NCBI GenBank assembly: GCA_003452695.1
Contig: DMNP01000053.1
Span: forward strand, 1-5,895
Length of the DNA: 5,895 nt
DNA from: Eggerthellaceae bacterium
Lineage (GTDB): Bacteria > Actinomycetota > Coriobacteriia > Coriobacteriales > Eggerthellaceae
Direction: 5' to 3'
A model generated the notes under the pieces. The model had not been told where the DNA came from and did not search any database. It was given only the letters and a program-made list of their open reading frames with translations. The stretch's first letter is position 1, and each line of letters opens with the position of its first letter. Shown one piece after another: positions 1 to 5,064 of the stretch. The translations under genes and the position numbers were made by a program.

Positions 1-807
1 GTCCGCTACGCGCTGATCGTCGGCATCCTTGTCGCACTGGTCTCGTCGCTTCTTGGCGTGACGCTTGTTCTGAAGCGCTTTTCCTTCATCGGCGACGGCC
101 TGTCGCACGTGGCCTTCGGCGCCTATGCCGTGGCCGCGGTCGCGGGCATAACGCAGGACATGCTGATCATCGCGCCAGTCACCGTGTTGGCCGCCGTGCT
201 GCTGCTGCGCCGCGGGCAGTCCGCGAAGGTGAAGGGCGATGCGGCCATTGCCATGATGTCGGTAACGGCGCTCGCGCTGGGCTACCTGATAATGAACGTG
301 TTCGGCACGAGGTCCAACGTCTCGGCCGACGTGTGCTCCACGCTGTTCGGGTCCACGTCCATCCTCACGCTCACGGCCTTCGACGTGGTGGTGTGCGCCA
401 TCATGTCCATCGCGGTGGTGGGCGGCTTCGTGCTGCTGTACAACCGCGTGTTCGCCGTCACGTTCGACGAAGCCTTCGCGCGCGCAAGCGGCCTTCCCGT
501 GGGGCGGTATAATCTGGTAATCGCGGTGATGATCGCCTTTGTTATCGTGGTGGGCATGAACCTGGTCGGCGCGCTTCTGCTCTCGGCGCTCGTCGTGTTC
601 CCGGCGCTTGCCGCCATGCGGGTGTGCCGCACGTTCAAACGGGTGACCATCGTGGCCGCCGCCATCGGCGTCGTGTGCGCGTTCGTGGGCATGATCGCGT
701 CCATCTTGCTCGGCACGCCCGTGGGGTCGTCCATCGTCGTGCTGGATGCGCTGGCGTTCGTGCTGTTTTCGGTCGTGGGGAAGGTGCGAGAAGGGAGCTT
801 GCAATGA
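1..807 (+). CDS. Metal (Zn/Mn-type) ABC transporter permease, ABC-3 family, 5' partial
   Basis: This is the membrane permease of a metal-ion ABC importer, which would pair with a substrate-binding protein and an ATPase encoded upstream of the window. The frame is open from base 1 and gives 268 residues. ABC-3 permeases are usually about 270-290 residues, so only a few N-terminal residues are missing; the GTG at position 58 is internal, not the start. The protein is almost wholly hydrophobic, with several membrane helices. Family-like stretches include GDGLSHVAFG (residues 31-40), a CSTLFGSTSILTL segment in the middle, GMNLVGALLLSALVVFPALAA, and near the C-terminus LLGTPVGSSIVVLDALAF. These match the ZnuB/MntB/TroC group as I know it from Gram-positive bacteria. 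Zinc is the likelier substrate, but the sequence does not decide between zinc and manganese. The stop codon overlaps the next start as ATGA (804-807), so the two genes are translationally coupled. Confidence 0.93.
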   Translation, partial: VRYALIVGILVALVSSLLGVTLVLKRFSFIGDGLSHVAFGAYAVAAVAGITQDMLIIAPVTVLAAVLLLRRGQSAKVKGDAAIAMMSVTALALGYLIMNVFGTRSNVSADVCSTLFGSTSILTLTAFDVVVCAIMSIAVVGGFVLLYNRVFAVTFDEAFARASGLPVGRYNLVIAVMIAFVIVVGMNLVGALLLSALVVFPALAAMRVCRTFKRVTIVAAAIGVVCAFVGMIASILLGTPVGSSIVVLDALAFVLFSVVGKVREGSLQ

Positions 808-1379
808 AGTTGCGTTCTGTGCCCGCAATCCTGCTGGTCGCCTGCCTGGCCTTCGTGTTGGCAGGATGCAATGCGGCGGGAGCCAAGCCCCCGGCCGGCA
901 ACCAGACAAGCCCGGTCGAGGCGGCGCGCGACAACGCCGCCCCGGCTTCAGACGGCACGGTGAAATCCACGTCGGCCGCGCCCACCAACGAATACGTGGC
1001 CCCTTCGAAATACGCCTACGACGACGCCGAGGTGAACGTGGACCTGACGCAGATGAGCGGTACCGCGGTCTATTCGGCCGTGTACCAGATGATGGTGGAT
1101 CCCCAGTCCTATCAGGACCAGGTCGTGAAGATGCAGGGCGTGTTCTATTCGCAATACGACGAGGCCATCAACCGGCGCTACTACTTCATCGTCGTGCAGG
1201 ACGCCACGGCCTGCTGTGCCCAGGGCATCGAGTTCGTGTGGGACGACGGCGAGCACGTCTATCCCGATGACTATCCCGCCGAAGGCGCCGAGGCCGTCGT
1301 CTGCGGCCGCTTCGGCACCTATTCCGAGCGCAGCGCCCAATTCGCCTACCTGAACAAGGCCAGCCTCGCCCTCGCCTAG
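804..1379 (+). CDS. Conserved lipoprotein coupled to the metal permease
   Basis: This predicted 191-residue lipoprotein is exported and anchored to the outer face of the membrane. Residues 1-21 form a signal peptide (MKLR, then a hydrophobic run), followed by the lipobox LAGC with Cys22 as the lipidation site. Residues 23-70 are a low-complexity Ala/Pro/Thr/Ser linker. The folded part spans about 75-191: DLTQMSGTAVYSAVYQMM, a motif YYFIVVQDATACCAQGIEFVW with adjacent Cys137-Cys138, and a third cysteine at 167. The start is the ATG at 804, chosen because it gives a complete signal peptide and overlaps the permease stop (ATGA); an AAGGGAG Shine-Dalgarno lies at 791-797. The C-terminal domain resembles small OB-fold-like domains encoded beside zinc-uptake genes in Gram-positive bacteria (for example the CC-containing DUF1980/YcgQ type). 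That resemblance is from memory and is inference. A role in metal handling is suggested by context only. Confidence 0.88.
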   Translation: MKLRSVPAILLVACLAFVLAGCNAAGAKPPAGNQTSPVEAARDNAAPASDGTVKSTSAAPTNEYVAPSKYAYDDAEVNVDLTQMSGTAVYSAVYQMMVDPQSYQDQVVKMQGVFYSQYDEAINRRYYFIVVQDATACCAQGIEFVWDDGEHVYPDDYPAEGAEAVVCGRFGTYSERSAQFAYLNKASLALA

Positions 1380-1589
1380 ACGTAAGCACTAGTTTTTCAT
1401 GCCGGCCCAGTATGAATATCATGACCTGGCGGGTTTATGCAGGGCCGTGGTGAATATCATGACCTGGCGGGTTTATGCAGGCGGGTTTATGCAGAGTCCA
1501 TGCCGGCGAGGCAAGGGGCGCGGCGTTGCAATCGGGGGGCAATCGCGATAAAGTTCATCAGGTAAAACTCGAAGGTGCCAGGGAGGATC
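1380..1589 (+). promoter_or_regulatory. Intergenic region upstream of ilvB, probable promoter and control region
   Basis: This 210-nt gap between the lipoprotein stop and ilvB must hold the ilvBN promoter unless transcription reads through. I see no clear Rho-independent terminator after the lipoprotein gene: a CTAG...CTAG pair followed by TTTTT near 1377-1397 has only four stem pairs. A weak sigma-70-like promoter can be drawn at TTGCAA (1526-1531), a 17-nt spacer and TAAAGT (1549-1554), four of six matches in each box. If it is real, the 30-bp repeats lie upstream of the start site and would be operator or activator sites rather than leader RNA. CATGCCGGC occurs at both 1399-1407 and 1499-1507. 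I found no T-box sequence (AGGTGGTACCGCG) and no leader peptide rich in Ile, Leu or Val codons. Confidence 0.45.
1413..1494 (+). repeat. Two perfect 30-bp direct repeats (38-bp period) plus a partial third copy
   Basis: Bases 1413-1442 and 1451-1480 are identical over 30 nt, starting TGAATATCATGACC and ending GGGTTTATGCAG. They are separated by the 8-nt spacer GGCCGTGG. The last 14 bases of the unit (GCGGGTTTATGCAG, 1467-1480) are immediately repeated at 1481-1494. Each full unit starts with TGAATA and ends with TATGCA(G), an imperfect inverted pair (TGnATA / TATnCA) with 17 nt between, about two helical turns centre to centre. That layout would suit a dimeric or multimeric transcription factor upstream of ilvB. 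The array could equally be a simple local duplication. The regulator is unknown; ArgR-like half-sites are a loose analogy only. Confidence 0.85.
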
Positions 1590-3545
1590 ATGGCGGACGA
1601 CAAGAGACTGGCGGCCGGTACGGTTGCGCGGGAAGGCGCGCCGCGCGGGCTGGGCAGTGCCAATCCCAAGCAGGGACAGCGCATGTCCGGCGCGCAGGCG
1701 CTGGTGGCCTCGCTCGAGGCCGAAGGGGTGGACATCCTGTTCGGCTATCCGGGCGGCCAGGCCATCCGGATATACGATGCGCTCTACGATTCCCGGCAGC
1801 TGCACCATGTGCTGGCGCGCCACGAACAGGGCGCGGTGCACGCGGCCGACGGCTATGCGCGGGCCACGGGAAACGTGGGCGTCGCGCTGGTGACGAGTGG
1901 CCCGGGCGCCACGAACACGGTTACGGGCATCGCCACGGCCTACATGGATTCCATCCCGCTCGTGGTCATCACGGGCCAGGTGCCGCGGGCCAACATCGGC
2001 ACGGACTCGTTTCAGGAATCGGACATCGTGGGCATGACGATGTCGGTGGTGAAGCACAGCTACCTGCTGCAATCGGCCCAGGACATAGCGCGCACGCTGC
2101 GCGAGGCCTTCCACATCGCAAAGACCGGCCGCCCCGGTCCCGTGCTGGTGGACGTTCCCTCCGACATCCTGGCCGCCCCGGTCGTGTTCGAATATCCCGA
2201 CACGGTGAACATAGCATCGTACCGGCCCACGTACCGTGGAAACGCCAAGCAGGTGCGCGCCGCTGCGTCGCTCATCGCCCAGGCACGCCGCCCGGTGCTC
2301 TACGTAGGGGGCGGCGTCGTGTCGGCCAATGCCTCCGAGGAGGTAACGCGCCTTGCCCGCGAAATGCGCATCCCCGTGGTGGCCACCCTTATGGCGAAGG
2401 GCGTGGTCCCGTCCTCCGACCCGCTGAACCTGGGTGCGGTCGGCATGCACGGCTCGCGCTTCGCGAACCGCGCGCTGAACCGCGCGGACCTTATCGTGGC
2501 CTGCGGCGCGCGCTTCTCCGACCGGGTAACGGGCAAGATTTCCGAATTCGCCCCCGATGCCGCCGTCATACATATAGATATCGACCCGGCGGAAATCGGG
2601 AAGGTGCGCGAGGCGCAAGTGCCCATCGTGGGCGACGTGAAGCGCGTCGTGGCCAGCCTGCTCGAAGAGCTGGAAAAGGATGGCGTGCGCCCCGACACCG
2701 AACAATGGCTGAACCTGGTGGGGAAGTGGCGCGAGGAAAGCCCCATCTACGCCCCGGCCCGCGACCGTGCGGACGAGGGTGGCGGGGCGTGCCGCCTCGA
2801 GGACGGCCAGATCGTGCCCGAGCTGGCCATTGCCGACCTGTCGTGCATGCTCGACCCTGCAAGCACCATCGTCGTCACCGACGTGGGCCAGCACCAGATG
2901 TGGGCCGCGCAGTTCATGCAGCGAGAGCTGCCGCGCACCTTCCTGTCGTCGGGCGGCCTTGGCACGATGGGCTTCGGCTTGCCCGCAGCGCTCGGCGCCG
3001 CCATCGGGTGTCCGGGCAAGACGGCCGTCTGCATAACGGGAGATGGGTCGTTCCAGATGAACGTGCAGGAAATGGCCACCGCCACCGTGAACGCCGTGCC
3101 CGTGAAGGTGGTGCTCTTCGATAACCGGGCGCTTGGCATGGTCAGGCAATGGCAGCGGCTGTTCTACGACGGTCGCTACAGCGAAACCGAGCTGGCCGAT
3201 TGCCCCGACTTCGTGAAGCTGGCCGAGGCGTACGGGTGGGGCGCCGAACGCGTGGCCGATCCCTCCCAGGTGGGCCAGGCTTTCAGGCGCATGCTGCAGG
3301 CCGAGGGCCCGTATCTGGTGGACGTGCGCATCGAACGGGACCAGAGCGTGTTCCCCATGGTTGCGCCCGGCAAGGGCATTTCGCAGTCCATGGGCGCGAT
3401 AGATGCCGCCCCCGGCAAGGCGGGCGCACATGCGCAGCACGACGACGGCCAAGAGGCTGTGCGCTTCTCTGCCCATGCGCCCGCGGAAGGACCGGAAATC
3501 AGATGCCAAGGCGGCGCGACGAAGGAGGCCCGCGATGACCGATAG
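1590..3545 (+). CDS. ilvB: Acetolactate synthase, large catalytic subunit
   Basis: The ThDP-dependent enzyme joins two pyruvates to acetolactate, or pyruvate and 2-ketobutyrate to acetohydroxybutyrate, as the first common step of branched-chain amino acid synthesis. From ATG 1590 the product is 651 residues; the family is usually 550-600. Visible motifs, with residues counted from this start, are the catalytic glutamate in ARHEQGAVHAADGYARA (Glu79), the GPGATN and GQVPR/DSFQESD segments, DVGQHQMWAAQF, and the ThDP/Mg motif GDGS (484-487) ending at DN (511-512) before RALGMVRQWQ. Starts at GTG 1575 or ATG 1683 are possible. GGGAGG lies only 3 nt before 1590, AGGGA lies 6 nt before 1683, and clear homology begins at MSGAQALV (1683), so the true N-terminus may be 31 residues shorter. 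Beyond FPMVAPGKGISQSMG the C-terminus carries about 49 non-conserved, hydrophilic residues. The gene overlaps ilvN by 11 nt. Confidence 0.96.
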   Translation: MADDKRLAAGTVAREGAPRGLGSANPKQGQRMSGAQALVASLEAEGVDILFGYPGGQAIRIYDALYDSRQLHHVLARHEQGAVHAADGYARATGNVGVALVTSGPGATNTVTGIATAYMDSIPLVVITGQVPRANIGTDSFQESDIVGMTMSVVKHSYLLQSAQDIARTLREAFHIAKTGRPGPVLVDVPSDILAAPVVFEYPDTVNIASYRPTYRGNAKQVRAAASLIAQARRPVLYVGGGVVSANASEEVTRLAREMRIPVVATLMAKGVVPSSDPLNLGAVGMHGSRFANRALNRADLIVACGARFSDRVTGKISEFAPDAAVIHIDIDPAEIGKVREAQVPIVGDVKRVVASLLEELEKDGVRPDTEQWLNLVGKWREESPIYAPARDRADEGGGACRLEDGQIVPELAIADLSCMLDPASTIVVTDVGQHQMWAAQFMQRELPRTFLSSGGLGTMGFGLPAALGAAIGCPGKTAVCITGDGSFQMNVQEMATATVNAVPVKVVLFDNRALGMVRQWQRLFYDGRYSETELADCPDFVKLAEAYGWGAERVADPSQVGQAFRRMLQAEGPYLVDVRIERDQSVFPMVAPGKGISQSMGAIDAAPGKAGAHAQHDDGQEAVRFSAHAPAEGPEIRCQGGATKEARDDR

Positions 3546-4035
3546 GAACCGCCGGCGCGTGCTGTCCGTGCTCGTCGAGAACAAGTCCGGCGTGCTGCTG
3601 CGCGTGGTCAGCATGATATCCCGACGCGGCTTCAACATAGAATCCCTGTCCGTCGGCCCGACCGAGGATCCCACGCGCTCGCGCATAACCATCCTGGCGG
3701 ACGTAAGCGACGAGGCCTGGGAACAGATTACCAAGCAGCTGAACAAGCTGGTGGTCGTGCACAAGATAGCCGACCTGACCGACGACGCGTCCATCGAACG
3801 CGAGCTGGTGCTGTTCAAGGTGAACGCGCCTGCCGAGCGCCGCAGCGAGGTTATCGAGATAGCCAACCTGTTTCGCGCCAGCGTCGTTGACGTGGGCCGC
3901 AGCTCGCTTACCATCGAAGCCACCGGCACCGAATCGAAGCTGCAGGGCATGGAAGACCTGCTGCAGGACTACGGCATAAAAGAGATAACCCGCACCGGCA
4001 AGATAGCCATATCCCGCAACTCCAAGGACATCTAG
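3535..4035 (+). CDS. ilvN: Acetolactate synthase, small regulatory subunit
   Basis: This regulatory partner of IlvB activates the large subunit and gives feedback inhibition by valine or related end products. The product is 166 residues, the normal length for the family. An N-terminal ACT domain spans about residues 7-80 (RRVLSVLVENKSGVLLRVVS, then GFNIESLSVGPTEDPTRSRITI). The C-terminal small-subunit domain follows, including LVLFKVNAPAERRSEVIEIANLFRASVVDVG and a terminal EITRTGKIAISR. The ATG at 3535 is chosen because AAGGAGG (3522-3528) sits 6 nt upstream and the protein begins at the conserved start; it lies inside the last codons of ilvB, so translation is coupled. Isoleucine is coded mostly by ATA here (9 ATA, 5 ATC, 1 ATT by hand count), unlike nusA in the same window. 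No ilvC follows; the large inverted repeat begins 14 nt after the stop. Confidence 0.97.
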   Translation: MTDRNRRRVLSVLVENKSGVLLRVVSMISRRGFNIESLSVGPTEDPTRSRITILADVSDEAWEQITKQLNKLVVVHKIADLTDDASIERELVLFKVNAPAERRSEVIEIANLFRASVVDVGRSSLTIEATGTESKLQGMEDLLQDYGIKEITRTGKIAISRNSKDI

Positions 4036-4049
4036 CTCCCCACGAGCAG

Positions 4050-4260
4050 CCCAGCCGCGCCGGGGGAAGGGCACCGCGCGCCCTCTGAGCGCCCCCCGCA
4101 GGAACCGCGCACATAGGGAAACCGGCTAGTAAGTGCAAGCGCCAAGGAGAACCAATAAGCGGTGAGCCATGCCCGCGTAATTGCCGGTTTCCAATTGCGC
4201 GGTTATCGCGGGGATAAGGCGCGAGGGGGCGCGCGGGGCCCTTCCCCCGGCGCGGCTGGG
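4050..4260. repeat. 211-bp imperfect inverted repeat (MITE-like element or giant hairpin)
   Basis: The two ends are perfectly complementary over 23 nt: 4050-4072 (CCCAGCCGCGCCGGGGGAAG plus GGC) with 4238-4260. Pairing continues inward with small mismatches and bulges: 4074-4083 with 4227-4236 (10 bp), 4089-4093 with 4218-4222 (5 bp), 4094-4099 with 4208-4213 (6 bp, across a 4-nt ATAA bulge), 4103-4110 with 4197-4204 (8 bp) and 4117-4126 with 4183-4192 (10 bp). Each arm is therefore about 75 nt, and the centre (4127-4182) is largely unpaired. No flanking target-site duplication is visible and no protein is encoded. It could be a non-autonomous mobile element, a structured RNA, or an oversized bidirectional stop for ilvBN transcription. 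Its start 14 nt after the ilvN stop favours a role at the transcript end, but no U tract follows. Confidence 0.85.
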
Positions 4261-4418
4261 CGGACAGGCAACGGAGACCTGCAGCCTTAGGCGCGCTGGG
4301 CGGACGGGGAAGAAGCCTGCCATGCGCACGGGCGACGAGAGCCCCTCGAGGATGCATCGAGTTCCTTCAGGTGCGGGAATTGTGGGGATGTTCGTGCAAT
4401 GTGCCGAGCCAACGGGAC
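4261..4418. other. GC-rich non-coding stretch with a short direct repeat
   Basis: I recognise no gene here. GCTGGGCGGAC, which spans the outer end of the large inverted repeat (4255-4265), recurs at 4295-4305. Including flanks, the similarity covers about 20 nt (GGCGCG, optional G, CTGGGCGGAC). A small palindromic stretch CTCGAGGATGCATCGAG lies at 4345-4361. No tRNA-like T-arm (GTTCRANNC) is present, which matters because a tRNA gene (metY) precedes rimP in some bacteria. The rimP promoter could start in the last part of this tract, but no convincing -35 box is seen. Confidence 0.5.
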
Positions 4419-4508
4419 GCTATGCTATTATTCACTCGTCTCGCGCAAGCGGGATAGACCATAGCTTTCAAGTAGGAGGAAAGTGGGCATGTCCCGCTTT
4501 CTTTTTGT
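4419..4508 (+). promoter_or_regulatory. Structured 5' leader / attenuator of the rimP-nusA operon
   Basis: A possible -10 box TATTAT (4426-4431) would place the transcript start near G4438, but no good -35 box is visible. From there the RNA can form GUCUCGC-GCAA-GCGGGAU (4438-4455), a 7-bp stem capped by a GNRA-type GCAA tetraloop. If transcription starts further upstream, GCTATG (4419-4424) can also pair with CATAGC (4460-4465) around it. Next, GCTTTC (4464-4469) is a copy of the terminator's 3' arm (4496-4501). Either copy can pair with GAAAG(T) (4479-4484), giving a candidate antiterminator/terminator switch. The terminator follows. Leader control of rimP-nusA operons, including terminators on which NusA itself could act, is known in other bacteria; that it works this way here is inference. 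Confidence 0.5.
4479..4506 (+). terminator. Rho-independent terminator upstream of rimP
   Basis: GAAAGTGGG (4479-4487) pairs with CCCGCTTTC (4493-4501), nine pairs including one G-U, around the 5-nt loop CATGT (4488-4492). TTTTT (4502-4506) follows immediately. This is a complete intrinsic terminator between the likely promoter and rimP, so it is better read as a leader attenuator than as the end of ilvBN. The Shine-Dalgarno AGGAGG (4474-4479) abuts and shares one base with the stem, and the loop contains an ATG (4489-4491). Confidence 0.72.
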
Positions 4509-4512
4509 ATGA
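4489..4512 (+). CDS. Candidate 7-codon leader peptide MSRFLFV
   Basis: ATG 4489 opens a 7-codon frame (MSRFLFV, then TGA 4510-4512). It is preceded by a perfect Shine-Dalgarno AGGAGG (4474-4479) at a 9-nt spacing, the best ribosome site in the window. The frame runs through the 3' arm and U tract of the terminator, and its start codon sits in the hairpin loop. A ribosome initiating here would prevent the hairpin from forming, and the folded hairpin would hide the start codon. The stop overlaps an ATG (4509-4511) in frame with rimP as ATGA. No codon type is enriched in a way that suggests amino-acid sensing. The peptide could be a by-product, with ribosome loading being the function. Confidence 0.4.
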   Translation: MSRFLFV

Positions 4513-4571
4513 GGTCGCAAACGGTATCGGCCGGGCCCATAAGGGCGGCGGCGGGGAAGGAGCGGGGCCGC

Positions 4572-5042
4572 GTGCTCACGAAGAAGGAACAAGCGCTGCT
4601 CGACGTGCTGGAGGCGCGGGCGAAGACGGAGGGCGTCGAAATCGTTACGCTCGAAATCGTCGGCGCGCGCAAGTCGCCGACGATACGCGTGTTCATCGAC
4701 ACCGACCACGGCGTAAGCTTCGACGAGCTGTCGTCCGCCCAGGCGTGGATAAACGACATCATGGACGAAATCGATCCCTTCCCAGGTGCCTACATGCTGG
4801 AGGTGTCGTCGCCGGGCATCGACCGCCCGCTTCGCACGCCCGAGCACTTCGCGCGCTTCGTGGGCGAGACGGCCGTGGTGAAGACCACGTCTCCGATCGA
4901 AGGGCGCTCGTCGTTCACGGGCACGATCGTGCGCGCGGATGCAGCGTCGGCGGTCGTGGACTGCGATGGCACCGAGTTCGATATACCGTTCTCGTCGATG
5001 AAGAAGGCGCATGTGAAGGGCTCGATCGATTTCGGGTCCTAA
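4572..5042 (+). CDS. rimP: Ribosome maturation factor RimP
   Basis: RimP helps the 30S ribosomal subunit mature. The product from GTG 4572 is 156 residues, the normal family length of about 150-160. The N-terminal domain (1-88) contains GVEIVTLEIVGARKSPTIRVFID and the family signature LEVSSPGIDRPL (76-87), followed by RTPEHFARFVG. The C-terminal SH3-like domain (about 90-156) has the FTGTIVRAD strand pair and ends KKAHVKGSIDF. The start at GTG 4572 (MLTKKEQALLD) is preferred because GAAGGAG (4556-4562) lies 9 nt upstream and homology begins there. An in-frame ATG at 4509 would add 21 unconserved residues and overlap the mini-ORF stop. nusA follows after 22 nt, so the two are surely cotranscribed. 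Expression is probably set by the leader terminator upstream. Confidence 0.95.
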   Translation: MLTKKEQALLDVLEARAKTEGVEIVTLEIVGARKSPTIRVFIDTDHGVSFDELSSAQAWINDIMDEIDPFPGAYMLEVSSPGIDRPLRTPEHFARFVGETAVVKTTSPIEGRSSFTGTIVRADAASAVVDCDGTEFDIPFSSMKKAHVKGSIDFGS

Positions 5043-5064
5043 GGTTTCGGAAAGGAATGCAAAC

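Noticed and set aside
1377..1397. A terminator after the lipoprotein gene (CTAG...CTAG followed by TTTTT)
   Set aside because: Only four A/T-containing stem pairs with a 9-nt loop; too weak to be called.
1413..1494. A small CRISPR array
   Set aside because: Only two full repeats with an 8-nt spacer and a 14-nt partial copy abutting them; spacers are far too short and no cas gene is present.
1473..3950. An 825-residue open frame on the minus strand opposite ilvB and ilvN
   Set aside because: It is antisense to two clearly recognisable genes, is rich in His/Arg/Gly as expected of GC-rich shadow frames, and shows no known domain.
4050..4260. 6S RNA or another named long-hairpin RNA
   Set aside because: The outer stem is too long and perfect, and the central bubble and promoter-like features of 6S are not evident. 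No known riboswitch core was recognised.
4261..4418. A tRNA gene before rimP (metY-like arrangement)
   Set aside because: No T-arm consensus, no acceptor-stem pairing and no anticodon stem could be found in this stretch.
4509..4571. rimP starting at ATG 4509
   Set aside because: It would add 21 residues without family similarity and has no good Shine-Dalgarno of its own, while GTG 4572 has GAAGGAG at 9 nt and begins at the conserved N-terminus. Coupling to the mini-ORF keeps it possible but less likely.
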